From Klebsiella sp. RHBSTW-00484 (lineage in GTDB: Bacteria; Pseudomonadota; Gammaproteobacteria; Enterobacterales; Enterobacteriaceae): a stretch of 64,000 bases of DNA. The notes under the pieces are model-generated. The model ran no database searches. It saw only the letters and a list, made by a program, of their open reading frames with translations, and had not been told where the DNA came from. The position numbers were made by a program, and so were the translations under genes. Shown here one piece after another: positions 1 to 11,659 of this stretch. The number at the start of each line of letters is the position of its first letter. The first letter of the stretch is position 1. The stretch is from contig NZ_CP055481.1 in assembly GCF_013705725.1 (NCBI RefSeq), positions 744,001 through 808,000 on the forward strand, in the 5' to 3' direction.

Positions 1-1735
<1,735 letters not shown>

Positions 1736-1866
1736 TTACTAATTTAGCCGTCACGGGTAAAAAGGGAAAAGGGGAGTGCGACGATTGTGATGGGATTCAA
1801 AGAACGGCGCAGGAAGACTTCCCTCACCCCGGAGGGGAGAGGGAGAAGGGCGGGATTGTGCGACGA

Positions 1867-1911
1867 ATAAAAAAGCGGTGCCGAACGGTCCCCTCTCCCC
1901 TGCGGGGAGAG
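1867..1911. repeat. Left copy of palindromic repeat (interrupted by IS)
   Basis: This 45-bp segment matches 11806-11850 at 41 of 45 positions in the same orientation. It includes a hairpin of CCCTCTCCCC type. Its continuation (GGTTAGGGTGAGGGG) lies beyond the IS at 3112-3126. A further palindrome of the same type (CCCTCACCCC...GGGGAGAGGG) begins at about 1821. The repeat class resembles the high-copy REP-like palindromes of enterobacteria; no family name is claimed. Confidence 0.8.
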
Positions 1912-1926
1912 ATACCGTCTTGCCGG

Positions 1927-2889
1927 TTATCCTGCAAGTGGTATTTCAGCGTTAAATTCATGCCCGGATTTCACCACACCATAAGCCAGCTGCAGTAATT
2001 TCCTCATTCCTGCACACACTCGCTCTTTCCCTGTCTTACCCCGGGCTGCAAGCCTTTCCATCAGGTTTTTCACCACCTTATTGCATCTTCCTGCCACTAC
2101 CGCTGGCATATACAGTGCGCTACGCAGCTCTGCATGGCCCACTTTCGACAGCCTGCTTTTCCCTTTCCACATCCCTGACTCACAACGACGAGGATTCAAA
2201 CCAGCATACGCCACCAGTGCCTTGCTGTTGCTGAACCGTCGCAGATTTCCTGCGAACGCCAGCAGGCTCACACTCAGCATGTCTCCTATTCCGGGGATAC
2301 TTTTCAGTAGCTCCCGGTCCCGCTTCAGGTCTGGGTTATCATCGATATGCCGGTTGATTTTATTGCGGGTTTCTTCAATCAGCTCATCCAGCATCGTAAC
2401 GTGTTCATTCAGGGAAGGAACGATGACTTCATCTGCTGCCTCAAGGCGGTTCATCTCCATCTGACGCATCTCTTCCAGGTTACGCAGGTGGCGTACCAGA
2501 GCCGTCAGTTGTCGTTCGCTCAGCGGCGCAGGATGCCAGGGGGCCGGCTGATACAGAGCGCAGTAGCGCGCTATCAGCGCCGCGTCGCTTTTGTCCGTTT
2601 TATTGCGGGTCAGTTCAGTGTTTGCGAACGCATGGATACGTGCCGGGTTTTCAAGGCTGACGCAGCAGCCATTATCGGCCAGCAGGGTGGCCAGTTCAGT
2701 GCTGTAGCAACCTGTTGCCTCCATGCAGACATGACAGTGACCAAAACGCGCCAGCCAGTTCAGAAATTCGCGGCATCCGGCTGGGGTATTGGCGAATTTT
2801 TTGGTTTTGTACTTCTGGTTTGGCAGCAGGACAGCAACGTCGAATTTGAGTTTGGCGATATCAACGCCGACAGGGACAAGATTCATCAT
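1927..2889 (-). CDS. IS110-family transposase (DEDD/serine recombinase)
   Basis: This 320-residue protein has the length typical of IS110/IS621 enzymes. The N-terminal RuvC-like domain shows GVDIAK with D10, MEATG with E57, and NKTDKSD with D99 and D102, the DEDD set. The C-terminal Tnp domain has the helix-hairpin motif SIPGIGDM at about 197, NPRRCESG with candidate catalytic Ser238, and RLSKVGH at about 246. All key residues are present and the frame is intact, so it is probably active or recently active. Family members use the bridge RNA to join donor and target. The ATG lies just downstream of the non-coding RNA region of the element. Confidence 0.93.
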   Translation of the reverse strand: MMNLVPVGVDIAKLKFDVAVLLPNQKYKTKKFANTPAGCREFLNWLARFGHCHVCMEATGCYSTELATLLADNGCCVSLENPARIHAFANTELTRNKTDKSDAALIARYCALYQPAPWHPAPLSERQLTALVRHLRNLEEMRQMEMNRLEAADEVIVPSLNEHVTMLDELIEETRNKINRHIDDNPDLKRDRELLKSIPGIGDMLSVSLLAFAGNLRRFSNSKALVAYAGLNPRRCESGMWKGKSRLSKVGHAELRSALYMPAVVAGRCNKVVKNLMERLAARGKTGKERVCAGMRKLLQLAYGVVKSGHEFNAEIPLAG

Positions 2890-2914
2890 GGTACTCCGTA
2901 ACCTTATGAATATT

Positions 2915-3105
2915 ATCGCCGGACCATCCTTATATGTGGGTGCTCAGGGCACAGGATACCGTTCGGTCTTGAGGCGACAGGGAAACAGGTTACCGGGGCA
3001 TAATCTCTCCCGCGGGCTCAGGGGCTCCAGGGCTGGGTGATGCTCACCGGTAACCTCCCGATGATCAGTCGGGGATCTTCTCCGCCGGAACGGAGAAGGT
3101 CAAGA
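2915..3105 (-). ncRNA. Predicted bridge RNA of the IS110-family element
   Basis: The region upstream of the transposase (read on the minus strand) folds in series. First comes a hairpin CTTCTCCG/CGGAGAAG (3077-3098), then CCCGA/TCGGG (3057-3073). Next is a 10-bp stem AGGTTACCGG/CCGGTAACCT (3047-3056 with 2987-2996) enclosing a 50-nt loop, then a GTGC/GCAC hairpin (2940-2952). In the large loop GGGAGAG (3005-3011) is complementary to the right target half CTCTCCC, and AGCCCT (3029-3034) resembles the left half ending AACCCT. Downstream ACGGTATC (2955-2962) equals the transposon right end, and ATAAG (2929-2933) complements its left end CTTAT. This is the arrangement of target- and donor-binding loops. 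Exact RNA ends are guesses. Confidence 0.75.
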
Positions 3106-3113
3106 CATAAGGG

Positions 3114-4706
3114 TTAGGGTGAGGGGGCAACAGGCGCACGGCGCGCCAGCCCCGGCGCCTGCCACATTGACGTCGTCAATCCGCTATCCACCAGACCGAG
3201 CTGCTCGGCGTATACCGACTGCCATTTCACCATCATCTCCTGATACAGCTCGCGATGCGCCGGGTTTGGCGTGAATACCCGATGCCAGCTCACCAGCTTT
3301 TCTCCCGCCGCAGCCATATCGCTGTACAACCCGGCCCCGGCCCCGGCGGCAATCGCGCAGCCCAGTGCGGTCGCTTCACGAACCTCGGGCACCCGCACCG
3401 GCAGCCCGGTCACGTCGCTAAGTATCTGGCTCCACAGCGCCCCTTTTGAACCGCCGCCAGCGAACACCAGGCTGTCGAACTTCACGCCGGAAAACTGCGA
3501 AATCTGCGCCAGATTGCAGGCGGAAACAATCGCCGCGTTCTCTTCCAGCGCGCGGAATAGCGTCGCTTTATTACATTTTTCCGGGTCGATGGAGAGGTTA
3601 ATAAACGACGGCGCGGCGTGGTACCACTGCTTAAAATGCATGGCATCGGAGAAAATGGGCATCACCCCGTGGGAGCCCGCTGGAACGCGGCTGGCCATCT
3701 CTTCCAGCAGCGAATAAGCATCCACGCCGAGTCGCTCGGCAACCAGCTTCTCTTCCGCACAGAAGGCATCGCGGAACCAGCGCATGGTCAGACCGGTAAA
3801 AAAGCTGATGGATTCCGCCTGCGCCATACCGGAGATCACGTGCGGGTTAACGCGGATATTCATCTCCGGGTCGGTGCGCACTTCCGGCAGATTGACCACC
3901 TGCTGCCAGAAAGTACCGCCGAGCACCGCAGTCTGCCCGGCGCGCACCACGCCAAGGCCGAGACAGCCGAGCTGGACGTCGCCGCCGCCCATCACCACCG
4001 GCGTGCCTGCGCGCAGTCCGCTTTGTTGGGCCGCCGCATCGGTCACCGCGCCGAGCACGGTACCGGTCTCTTTCACCGGCGAGAGAATATCGGCCCGCAA
4101 CCCGGCCATATCCAGCAGTGCCGGACGCCAGTCGCGGCTGAACAGGTCGAGCATGCCGGTGGTCCCGGCGTTTGAAGGATCGACCGCCAGCTCACCGGAG
4201 AGCTTCGCCGCCAGCCAGTCGCTAATCATGGTGATGGTTGCCGCTTTGCGGTAGATATCCGGGCGATGGTGGGCTAGCCACAGCAGGCGCGGCATAGCGC
4301 TGAGCGCCAGAGTCTGCCCGGAAACGCCGTAAACCTCGGATTCAAAACGGTAGTCGTGGATCTCTTTAAGCTCCGCCACCTCGCGGCTGGCGCGAGCGTC
4401 AACGTTGGCGCAGGCCCAGATGGCCTCGCCGTTGCGGTCGTAAAGCACGATGCCTTCGCGCATTGAACAGCAGGCCACGGACTGAATATCCGCCGGGGAG
4501 AGATGGGCGGTGGTCAGTGCCTGACGGATGCACTGGCAGGCTAGCTGCCAGTTGAGGGTAAGATCGAACTCCATCGAGCCGGGAACGTTGTCGATGCTCA
4601 GGTGTTTCCATTCGGCCTGGCCGACCGCAATCTGGCGGCCATTGAGATCGAAAATCACCGCCCGAATGCTGCCGGTCCCGGCATCTAACGCTAACAGGTA
4701 ACTCAT
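3114..4706 (-). CDS. lsrK: Autoinducer-2 kinase LsrK
   Basis: A 530-residue FGGY-family kinase, the same length as E. coli LsrK. The N-terminal phosphate-binding motif [16 protein letters not shown] lies at residues 5-20, [16 protein letters not shown] around 238-253, and the adenosine motif [15 protein letters not shown] near 420. It phosphorylates imported 4,5-dihydroxy-2,3-pentanedione (AI-2) in the cytoplasm. Phospho-AI-2 then inactivates the repressor LsrR. It follows lsrR by 37 nt in the same direction. The last residues (APVAPSP) and the stop codon are encoded by the palindromic repeat, and the IS core lies two bases after the stop. Confidence 0.95.
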   Translation of the reverse strand: MSYLLALDAGTGSIRAVIFDLNGRQIAVGQAEWKHLSIDNVPGSMEFDLTLNWQLACQCIRQALTTAHLSPADIQSVACCSMREGIVLYDRNGEAIWACANVDARASREVAELKEIHDYRFESEVYGVSGQTLALSAMPRLLWLAHHRPDIYRKAATITMISDWLAAKLSGELAVDPSNAGTTGMLDLFSRDWRPALLDMAGLRADILSPVKETGTVLGAVTDAAAQQSGLRAGTPVVMGGGDVQLGCLGLGVVRAGQTAVLGGTFWQQVVNLPEVRTDPEMNIRVNPHVISGMAQAESISFFTGLTMRWFRDAFCAEEKLVAERLGVDAYSLLEEMASRVPAGSHGVMPIFSDAMHFKQWYHAAPSFINLSIDPEKCNKATLFRALEENAAIVSACNLAQISQFSGVKFDSLVFAGGGSKGALWSQILSDVTGLPVRVPEVREATALGCAIAAGAGAGLYSDMAAAGEKLVSWHRVFTPNPAHRELYQEMMVKWQSVYAEQLGLVDSGLTTSMWQAPGLARRAPVAPSP

Positions 4707-4743
4707 GACATGCGCCTCGCTATTGTTGCGCGGCGCAGGACCG

Positions 4744-5715
4744 TTATGAGGCCAGCGTGAGCACCGCGCGTGCTGTTGTCTCTTCCGTTACCAGGCCATT
4801 AATCCGCTTGCCAATAAGGGCCGCGTAAATCGCCTGCGCTTTTTCTGTGCCCCCGGCAACGCCGACGATAGTCGGCAACTGCGCCAGTTCATCGAGGGTC
4901 ACGCCGAGCAGTTCCCGATGGATCTCCAGCCCCTCGACCGGTTTGCCGTCGGCCTGCAGGAAATAACCTAAAATGTCGCCCACTGCGCCTTTACGGGCGT
5001 ACATCAGCTGTTCGCCTTCGCTGATATAGCCGGAACGCAGGATGGTCGCGTCGCGGCGCTGATCGATCGCGCCAATGCCGACCACCGCCACATCTGCCGC
5101 CGTGGCCGCGAGGATCACGTCGCGGACGCTGGATTCCCGGCGCAGGATCTCCGCCACATCGGCTGATGACACCCTGAGCGGAGCGGGGATCATGCTGATG
5201 CTACAGGCCGCATCCAGCTGGCCGATGCCGGTCATATAGGGGCCGACGCCGCCGGAAAGCGTCACCAGCCGTACCTGCTGCGAGCCGATAAACCCGCTCA
5301 GATGCTGTAGGCAGCTCATGGTCGCTTCGCCAAAGCCCACTGCCAGCAGCTGTCCAGGCTCAAGTACGCCCATTAACGATTGCGCCGCGCCAATCCCCAG
5401 CCGGGTGTTCATCGGCGGGGTATTCAGCGCGGGCAGTACGCGGGCGATTTTCAGGCCGAAGCGCTGTTGGAGTTCGGTCTCCAGCGCCAGACAGCCTTCA
5501 TAGCGTGAGTTAATCTGTACCCGGATCACCCCGGACTGGCGGCCTTTCTCCAGCAGGCGGGAGATCTTTAACCGCGGCAGTCCTAAACGCTCGCCGATGT
5601 CGTTTTGCGTTAAGCCATCGTGGTAGTAACACCAGGCCACCCGCGCCACCAGCTCTTCCTCGGCTAACGCCAGCCCGGCGTAGCGGCTCTCTTCCGTAAT
5701 GCGTTTTTCGCTCAT
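4744..5715 (-). CDS. lsrR: lsr operon transcriptional repressor LsrR
   Basis: This 323-residue protein of the SorC/DeoR-like sugar-binding regulator family has an N-terminal helix-turn-helix ([20 protein letters not shown], about 33-52). The C-terminal ligand domain contains [35 protein letters not shown] and [13 protein letters not shown]. In E. coli the orthologue represses the divergent lsr operon and its own unit until phospho-AI-2 binds. It is divergent from lsrA across about 220 bp and co-directional with lsrK. The N-terminus differs from E. coli, but the start at 5715 is the only sensible ATG. Confidence 0.94.
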   Translation of the reverse strand: MSEKRITEESRYAGLALAEEELVARVAWCYYHDGLTQNDIGERLGLPRLKISRLLEKGRQSGVIRVQINSRYEGCLALETELQQRFGLKIARVLPALNTPPMNTRLGIGAAQSLMGVLEPGQLLAVGFGEATMSCLQHLSGFIGSQQVRLVTLSGGVGPYMTGIGQLDAACSISMIPAPLRVSSADVAEILRRESSVRDVILAATAADVAVVGIGAIDQRRDATILRSGYISEGEQLMYARKGAVGDILGYFLQADGKPVEGLEIHRELLGVTLDELAQLPTIVGVAGGTEKAQAIYAALIGKRINGLVTEETTARAVLTLAS

Positions 5716-5934
5716 AAATTGAACTCTTATAAAAATTTAGATCATATGTTCGTTATTGCGTGGTCGGAAAATGTGAGCCGACTGGCAAAACCGATCTTTC
5801 GTTGTTCTCTGGTTTTATCCAAACGATCTAAAGCATAAAACTGTGATCTTTGCACGGTTGTAAATATAGTTCACCGTCTACGCTTTTGAACATTATTAAA
5901 TTAAAAAATCTTTTGTTCAAATCGGGGCGTGATA
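5716..5934. promoter_or_regulatory. lsrR/lsrA divergent control region with two inverted repeats
   Basis: This AT-rich spacer separates lsrRK from lsrACDBFG. Two perfect 8-bp inverted repeats are visible: TTTAGATC (5736-5743) with GATCTAAA (5825-5832), and TTTGAACA (5885-5892) with TGTTCAAA (5914-5921). A CRP-like half-site TGTGA lies at 5842-5846. In E. coli this interval is bound by LsrR and CRP; assignment of particular repeats to LsrR is inference. Confidence 0.55.
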
Positions 5935-7422
5935 ATGAAGCCACTGCTTGAAGCTCGCCAAATCTGCAAACAGTTCTCCGGCATTACTGTACTCAAGCGC
6001 ATTGATTTCACGGTGTTTTCCGGCCAGGTACATGCGCTGATGGGCGGTAACGGGGCGGGGAAATCGACGCTGATGAAGATCATCGCTGGGGTGGAAACGC
6101 CCGACAGCGGTGAGTTGATCCTCGGCGGACGCACTTTTGCGCGCCTCAATCCTGCGCAGGCCCATCAGCAGGGCGTGTATCTGGTGCCGCAGGAACCGAT
6201 GCTCTTCCCCAACCTGACGGTGCGGGAAAACATTCTCTTTCGTCTGCCGAAGCGGGCTGATAACGAGGCTCGCTTGCAGGAAAAGCTCCAGCAGCTCAAC
6301 TGCCAGCTTCAACTTGATGCGGCGGCCAGCACTCTGGAAGTTGCCGATCAGCAGATGGTAGAGATCCTGCGTGGGTTAATGCGCGATGCGCAGATCCTGA
6401 TCCTCGATGAGCCCACCGCCTCGTTAACGCCGGGAGAAACCGAGCGGCTGTTTCGCCAGATCCGTTCCTTGCAGGGGCTCGGCGTTGGGATCGTTTTTAT
6501 CTCGCATAAACTCCCCGAGATCCGCCAGGTCGCCAGCCACGTATCGGTCATGCGCGACGGTGCGGTGGTGCTGAGCGGGGAAACCGCGCAATACGGCGAC
6601 AACCAGTTGATCGGCGCGATGACGCCCGTTGGGCGCGACCATACGCTGAGCGACACGCAAAAGCTGTGGCTGGCGCTGCCGGGCAATCGCCGCACTCAGG
6701 CGCAGGATTTTCCGGTGCTGCGGGTCGAGGATCTGACCGGGGAAGGTTTTATCGATCTCAACCTTGAGATCCACGCCGGGGAGATCGTCGGCCTCGCCGG
6801 GCTGGTCGGATCCGGTCGCACCGAATTTGCCGAAACGCTGTATGGCCTGCGTCCGGTACGCGCCGGTCGGGTGTGGCTGGAAAACCGTGATATCAGCCGT
6901 GACAGCACCCGCAACCGGCTGGCCAGTGGGCTGGTTTATCTGCCGGAAGACCGTCAGGTCTCCGGGCTGTTTCTCGATGCGCCAGTGCGCTGGAACACGG
7001 TGATGTTTAACCAACCGTCGCTGTGGCAGCAGAACAAGCGCGAAGCAGCGGTAGTTGAGCGCTATCACCGGGCGCTGGGGATCAAAATGACCGATGGCGA
7101 TCGCCCGGTGCGTACGCTCTCCGGCGGCAATCAACAGAAGGTGCTGCTGGCGCGCTGCCTGGAGGCTAACCCATTGCTGCTGATCGTCGATGAGCCAACG
7201 CGCGGGGTGGACGTTTCCGCCCGCGCCGACATCTATCAACTGCTGAAAAGCGTGGCCGCACAGAACGTGGCGGTGCTGATGATCTCCAGCGATCTTGATG
7301 AGTTTGTTGGTCTGGCGGATCGGGTGCTGGTGATGCATCAGGGCAGGCAGAGCGGCGAGCTTTCGCAGCAGGCGGTCACCGTCGACCGGATGATGACCCT
7401 GGCCTTCGGAGGACAGCCATGA
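5935..7422 (+). CDS. lsrA: AI-2 ABC transporter ATP-binding protein LsrA
   Basis: A double-ATPase importer subunit of the sugar type, about 495 residues. The first cassette has Walker [10 protein letters not shown] near residue 41 and [11 protein letters not shown]. The second has the degenerate GLVGSGRTE, signature LSGGNQQK and [11 protein letters not shown]. It energises AI-2 uptake with LsrC and LsrD at the inner membrane. ATG at 5935 is preferred over GTG at 5929 because it begins the conserved protein and has GGGG about 8 nt upstream. Its stop overlaps the lsrC start (ATGA), indicating translational coupling. Confidence 0.95.
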   Translation: MKPLLEARQICKQFSGITVLKRIDFTVFSGQVHALMGGNGAGKSTLMKIIAGVETPDSGELILGGRTFARLNPAQAHQQGVYLVPQEPMLFPNLTVRENILFRLPKRADNEARLQEKLQQLNCQLQLDAAASTLEVADQQMVEILRGLMRDAQILILDEPTASLTPGETERLFRQIRSLQGLGVGIVFISHKLPEIRQVASHVSVMRDGAVVLSGETAQYGDNQLIGAMTPVGRDHTLSDTQKLWLALPGNRRTQAQDFPVLRVEDLTGEGFIDLNLEIHAGEIVGLAGLVGSGRTEFAETLYGLRPVRAGRVWLENRDISRDSTRNRLASGLVYLPEDRQVSGLFLDAPVRWNTVMFNQPSLWQQNKREAAVVERYHRALGIKMTDGDRPVRTLSGGNQQKVLLARCLEANPLLLIVDEPTRGVDVSARADIYQLLKSVAAQNVAVLMISSDLDEFVGLADRVLVMHQGRQSGELSQQAVTVDRMMTLAFGGQP

Positions 7423-8453
7423 AAACGTTACTCAAGAATCGCGAACTGAGCGCTTTTCTCGCCATCGTGGTGCTGTTTGCCGGGCTGGTGGCGCTCAACC
7501 CTGCCTATTTCAGCTTGCAAACCCTGGCAATGATCTTCGCCAGCTCGCAAATCCTCTGCCTGTTGGCGCTGGGGGCGACGCTGGTGATGCTGACCCGCAA
7601 TATCGATGTCTCCGTTGGCTCCACCGTCGGCCTGAGCGCTATCGCGGTGGGCGTGGCGTTGAACAGTGGATATGGGCTGATGACGGCCATCGCCTTTGCG
7701 CTGGCGATCGGCGCGCTGGCCGGAGCGTTTAACGGCCTGCTGGTGGTGGGACTGCGCATCCCGGCGATAGTCGCCACGCTCGGCACCCTCGGGCTTTATC
7801 GTGGGGTGATGCTGCTGTGGACCGGCGGCAAGTGGATTGAAGGCCTGCCGAACAGCCTGAAGGCGCTATCGGAACCGGCGTTTATCGGCATCTCGCCGCT
7901 GGGGTGGCTGGTGCTGGCACTGCTGCTGCTGGGCGGCTGGGTACTTTCACGTACCGCCTTTGGCCGCGATTTTTACGCCGTCGGCGATAACCTTGCCGCT
8001 GCTCGCCAGCTCGGGGTGGCGGTGAACCGTACGCGGATGCTGGCTTTTACCCTTAACGGCATGCTGGCGGCCTGCGCCGGGGTTGTTTTCGCCGCGCAGA
8101 TTGGTTTTGTGCCGAATCAGACCGGCAGCGGACTGGAGATGAAAGCCATCGCTGCCTGCGTTCTTGGCGGAATTTCCCTGCTTGGCGGCACCGGCACGCT
8201 GCTCGGCGCTTTCCTCGGCGCGTTTTTCCTCACCCAAATTGACACCGTGCTGGTGCTGTTTCGCCTCCCGGCGTGGTGGAACGACTTTATCGCCGGTCTG
8301 GTGCTGCTCGGCGTACTGGTGCTTGACGGACGACTGCGTCAGGCGCTGGCTCGCCATCAGCGGGCGCTGAAGTACAGCCGCTTTCAGCCCGGCAATAAAG
8401 GGGGCAAGCGCGTAGCTCCCTTTCCCGAACGTAAAAACAAAGAGGTGGCGTAA
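7419..8453 (+). CDS. lsrC: AI-2 ABC transporter permease LsrC
   Basis: A 344-residue BPD_transp_2 (RbsC-like) inner-membrane permease, with about ten hydrophobic segments and the family motifs [37 protein letters not shown] and [20 protein letters not shown]. The tail is basic and cytoplasmic. It forms the channel with LsrD. Its first four bases overlap the end of lsrA, and the lsrD start codon follows its stop immediately. Confidence 0.95.
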   Translation: MKTLLKNRELSAFLAIVVLFAGLVALNPAYFSLQTLAMIFASSQILCLLALGATLVMLTRNIDVSVGSTVGLSAIAVGVALNSGYGLMTAIAFALAIGALAGAFNGLLVVGLRIPAIVATLGTLGLYRGVMLLWTGGKWIEGLPNSLKALSEPAFIGISPLGWLVLALLLLGGWVLSRTAFGRDFYAVGDNLAAARQLGVAVNRTRMLAFTLNGMLAACAGVVFAAQIGFVPNQTGSGLEMKAIAACVLGGISLLGGTGTLLGAFLGAFFLTQIDTVLVLFRLPAWWNDFIAGLVLLGVLVLDGRLRQALARHQRALKYSRFQPGNKGGKRVAPFPERKNKEVA

Positions 8454-9452
8454 ATGAAGCTCAACTGGGAAAGCGCGCTGCTGGCGTTACTGGTGCTGGA
8501 GATCCTGCTGTTCGGCACGCTGAATCCGCGCATGCTGGATCTCAATATGCTGCTGTTCAGCACCAGCGATTTTATCTGCATTGGTATCGTGGCCCTGCCG
8601 CTGACGCTGGTGATTATCAGCGGCGGGATTGATATTTCTCTCGGTTCGACCATCGGTCTGTGCGCCATCGCGCTGGGGGTGATAATGCAGGCGGGCTGGC
8701 CGATGAGTCTGGCAATTCCGCTGACGCTTCTGCTCGGCCTGCTGTGCGGGCTGCTGAACGCGGCGCTAATCCACTACACCGGCATTAGCCCGCTGGTGAT
8801 TACGCTTGGCACTCTGTACCTCTACGGCGGCGGCGCGCTGCTGCTCTCTGGTATGGCGGGAGCGACCGGCTACGAAGGCATCGGCGGATTCCCGGATAGC
8901 TTTACCGCCTTCGCCAACCTAACGCTGTTCGGCCTGCCGATACCGCTAGTGCTGTTCGCCGTGATTACTTTTCTCTTCTGGCTGCTGGCCCATCGCGGGC
9001 GCTTTGGCCGCCATCTGTTTCTGCTCGGACAAAATCCGCGCGCCGCGCGCTATGCGGCGCTGTCCGTGAACGGCATGCCGTACGTGCTGTATGGCCTGGT
9101 CGGCGTGGCCTCGGCGATTGCCGCGCTGGTAATGGTTTCCTATTTCGGCTCGGCGCGCTCGGATTTGGGCCGCGACCTGCTGATGCCAGCGCTGACCGCA
9201 GCGGTGCTCGGGGGAGCCAATATCTACGGCGGTTCCGGCTCTATCATCGGCACCGCGCTGGCGGCGCTGCTGGTGGGTTATTTACAACAAGGTTTGCAAA
9301 TGGTCGGCATCCCCAACCAGGTGTCGAGCGCGCTGTCAGGGGCGCTGTTGGTTGTGGTGGTGATGGGGCGCTCGCTGAGCCTGCACCGTGAATGGGTGCG
9401 GATGAGCTGGCGGCGTCTTTTCTCGCGTAAAACAATCGGAGCACAACAATGA
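8454..9452 (+). CDS. lsrD: AI-2 ABC transporter permease LsrD
   Basis: A 332-residue partner permease of the same fold as LsrC, with [40 protein letters not shown] and [22 protein letters not shown]. It lies in the inner membrane as the second half of the AI-2 channel. ATG directly follows the lsrC stop, and its own stop overlaps the lsrB start by four bases, so the genes are tightly coupled in lsrACDBFG. Confidence 0.95.
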   Translation: MKLNWESALLALLVLEILLFGTLNPRMLDLNMLLFSTSDFICIGIVALPLTLVIISGGIDISLGSTIGLCAIALGVIMQAGWPMSLAIPLTLLLGLLCGLLNAALIHYTGISPLVITLGTLYLYGGGALLLSGMAGATGYEGIGGFPDSFTAFANLTLFGLPIPLVLFAVITFLFWLLAHRGRFGRHLFLLGQNPRAARYAALSVNGMPYVLYGLVGVASAIAALVMVSYFGSARSDLGRDLLMPALTAAVLGGANIYGGSGSIIGTALAALLVGYLQQGLQMVGIPNQVSSALSGALLVVVVMGRSLSLHREWVRMSWRRLFSRKTIGAQQ

Positions 9453-10462
9453 AAGCAAAACGTATCCTGCAGGTCAGTGCGCTGGCGCTGGCGATGAGCG
9501 TCATCACCGCTCAGGCGGCAGACCGCATCGCCTTTATTCCTAAGCTGGTTGGCGTCGGCTTCTTTACCAGCGGCGGCAACGGTGCGAAAGAGGCGGGCAA
9601 AGCGCTTGGCGTGGACGTTACCTACGACGGCCCGACCGAACCGAGCGTTTCCGGCCAGGTGCAGCTGATCAACAACTTCGTCAACCAGGGCTATAACGCG
9701 ATCATCGTCTCTGCCGTATCGCCGGACGGCCTGTGCCCGGCGCTGAAGCGGGCGATGCAGCGCGGAGTCAAGGTTCTGACCTGGGACTCTGACACTAAAC
9801 CGGAGTGCCGCAGCATCTACATCAACCAGGGCACGCCGCAGCAGCTCGGCGGCCTGCTGGTGGAGATGGCGGAAAAACAGGTGACGAAACCCACCGCCAA
9901 AGTGGCGTTTTTCTACTCCAGCCCAACGGTCACCGACCAGAACCAGTGGGTGAAAGAGGCGAAAGCCAAAATCGAAAAAGAACATCCGCAGTGGGAAGTG
10001 GTGACCACCCAGTTTGGCTATAACGATGCCACGAAATCACTGCAAACCGCCGAGGGGATCTTAAAAGCGTATCCGGATCTCGACGCCATTATCGCTCCTG
10101 ATGCCAACGCGCTCCCGGCGGCGGCCCAGGCGGCGGAGAACCTTAAGCGCCAGGGCGTGGCGATCGTCGGTTTTAGTACTCCGAATGTGATGCGCCCCTA
10201 TGTGGAACGCGGCACTGTCAAAGCCTTCGGTCTGTGGGACGTGGTGCAGCAGGGCAAGATCGCGGTTAACGTCGCCGATCGTCTGTTGAAGAAGGGCGAT
10301 CTTAACGTTGGCGACAGTGTCGAGGTAAAAGATCTCGGCACCCTGAAAGTCGAGCCAAACAGCGTACAGGGCTACCAGTATGAAGCGAAAGGCAACGGCA
10401 TCGTGCTGCTGCCGGAGCGGGTGGTGTTCACCAAAGAGAATATCAATAACTACGATTTCTGA
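9449..10462 (+). CDS. lsrB: Periplasmic AI-2-binding protein LsrB
   Basis: A 337-residue type-1 periplasmic binding protein. The signal peptide is about residues 1-23 (hydrophobic core ending ITAQA before ADRIAFIPK). The mature domain shows the LsrB signatures [35 protein letters not shown] and TWDSDTKPE, and a later [15 protein letters not shown] segment. It captures AI-2 in the periplasm for LsrACD. It is encoded after the permeases, as in E. coli. Confidence 0.96.
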   Translation: MKAKRILQVSALALAMSVITAQAADRIAFIPKLVGVGFFTSGGNGAKEAGKALGVDVTYDGPTEPSVSGQVQLINNFVNQGYNAIIVSAVSPDGLCPALKRAMQRGVKVLTWDSDTKPECRSIYINQGTPQQLGGLLVEMAEKQVTKPTAKVAFFYSSPTVTDQNQWVKEAKAKIEKEHPQWEVVTTQFGYNDATKSLQTAEGILKAYPDLDAIIAPDANALPAAAQAAENLKRQGVAIVGFSTPNVMRPYVERGTVKAFGLWDVVQQGKIAVNVADRLLKKGDLNVGDSVEVKDLGTLKVEPNSVQGYQYEAKGNGIVLLPERVVFTKENINNYDF

Positions 10463-10473
10463 TGGAGGATGAG

Positions 10474-11361
10474 ATGGCTGATTTAGACGATATCAAAGAG
10501 GGAAAAAACTTCGGCTTAGACCGTCCGCAGCAGAACACGCTCTATACGCTGAAGGGCTGCGGTTCGCTGGAGTGGGGGATGCAGTCGCGTCTGGCGCGCA
10601 TTTTTAACCCGCAGAGCAACCGTACGGTAATGCTGGCGTTCGATCACGGCTATTTTCAGGGGCCGACCACCGGGCTGGAGCGTATCGACCTCTCTATCGC
10701 GCCGCTGTTTGAAGAAACCGATGTGCTGATGTGTACTCGCGGCGTGCTGCGCAGTCAGGTGCCTGCGGCGACGAATAAGCCGGTGGTGCTGCGCGCCTCA
10801 GGCGGTAACTCGATTTTGAGTGAACTCTCTAACGAATGCGTGGCGGTGGCGATGGAAGACGCGCTGCGCCTTAACGTCTGCGCGGTGGCGGCGCAGGTCT
10901 ATATCGGCAGCGAGCACGAGCATCAGTCGATCAATAACATCATCAAGTTGGTGGATGCCGGGAACCGCTACGGGATGCCGGTGCTGGCGGTGACCGGCGT
11001 GGGTAAAGAGATGACCCGCGACGCCCGATACTTCTCGCTGGCCAGCCGTATTGCCGCCGAGATGGGCGCGCAGTTTGTGAAAACCTATTTTGTTGAGGAA
11101 GGCTTTGAAAAAGTGACCGCCAGCTGCCCGGTGCCCATTGTCATTGCCGGGGGCAAAAAGCTGCCGGAGCTGGAAGCGCTGGAGATGTGCTGGCGGGCGA
11201 TAGATCAGGGCGCATCCGGCGTGGATATGGGGCGCAATATCTTCCAGTCCAGTGCGCCGCGCGCGATGCTCAAAGCAGTGAAAAAAGTGGTGCACGAGAA
11301 TCTGAGCGCCCGCGAGGCGTATCAGTTCTGGCAGGAGGAAAAACAGGGAGAGCTGAAATGA
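10474..11361 (+). CDS. lsrF: 3-hydroxy-5-phosphonooxypentane-2,4-dione thiolase LsrF
   Basis: About 295 residues in the class I aldolase-like fold (DeoC/FbaB type). Motifs include [20 protein letters not shown] and [15 protein letters not shown], then [11 protein letters not shown] with the candidate Schiff-base Lys and [16 protein letters not shown]. In the lsr pathway it transfers an acetyl group from the isomerised phospho-AI-2 product to CoA. Start 10474 ([10 protein letters not shown]) matches E. coli and has GGAGG upstream; an in-frame ATG at 10462 overlaps the lsrB stop and is less likely. Its stop overlaps lsrG. Confidence 0.95.
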   Translation: MADLDDIKEGKNFGLDRPQQNTLYTLKGCGSLEWGMQSRLARIFNPQSNRTVMLAFDHGYFQGPTTGLERIDLSIAPLFEETDVLMCTRGVLRSQVPAATNKPVVLRASGGNSILSELSNECVAVAMEDALRLNVCAVAAQVYIGSEHEHQSINNIIKLVDAGNRYGMPVLAVTGVGKEMTRDARYFSLASRIAAEMGAQFVKTYFVEEGFEKVTASCPVPIVIAGGKKLPELEALEMCWRAIDQGASGVDMGRNIFQSSAPRAMLKAVKKVVHENLSAREAYQFWQEEKQGELK

Positions 11362-11654
11362 ACGTGACGCTGGTGGAAATTAATATCAAACCGGAGCGGG
11401 TCGATGAGTTCCTTGAGGTGTTCCGCGCCAACCACGAAGGAGCATTGCAGGAGCCGGGCAATCTGCGCTTTGACGTCCTGCAGGACCCGGAGGTGAAGAC
11501 GCGCTTTTTTATTTACGAAGCCTATAAAGATGATGAGGCGGTGCTGGCGCACAAGAAAACTCCGCACTATCTGGCCTGCGTGGCGAAGCTGGAAGAGATG
11601 ATGTCGCAGCCGCGGCAGAAACGCAGCTTTATCGGCCTGCTGCCGGTGGTGTGA
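11358..11654 (+). CDS. lsrG: (4S)-4-hydroxy-5-phosphonooxypentane-2,3-dione isomerase LsrG
   Basis: A 98-residue antibiotic-biosynthesis-monooxygenase (ABM) fold protein beginning [18 protein letters not shown], with [14 protein letters not shown] and [12 protein letters not shown] [12 protein letters not shown] motifs. It isomerises phospho-AI-2 before LsrF acts, removing the inducer. ATG overlaps the lsrF stop (ATGA). It is the last gene of the operon here; E. coli has tam next, which is absent. Confidence 0.94.
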   Translation: MNVTLVEINIKPERVDEFLEVFRANHEGALQEPGNLRFDVLQDPEVKTRFFIYEAYKDDEAVLAHKKTPHYLACVAKLEEMMSQPRQKRSFIGLLPVV

Positions 11655-11659
11655 GGGCC

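Larger units (their letters stand above)
1912..3109 (-). mobile_element. IS110-family (IS110 group, IS621-like) insertion sequence
   Basis: The element is about 1.2 kb with a DEDD transposase on the minus strand, a long (about 220 bp) 5' non-coding end and only about 15 bp after the transposase stop. Comparison with the intact repeat at 11806-11865 fixes the ends: AG (CT on the transposase strand) is present on both sides, at 1910-1911 and 3110-3111, as expected for the two-base core of this family. There are no long terminal inverted repeats, but sub-terminal GTCTTG (1917-1922) and CAAGAC (3101-3106) are inverted to each other. The IS110 family recombines through a bridge RNA; insertion into REP-like palindromes is known for IS621. 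Confidence 0.9.

Noticed and set aside
2081..2901. Plus-strand frames opposite the IS110 transposase
   Set aside because: Shadows of the transposase with no motif support.
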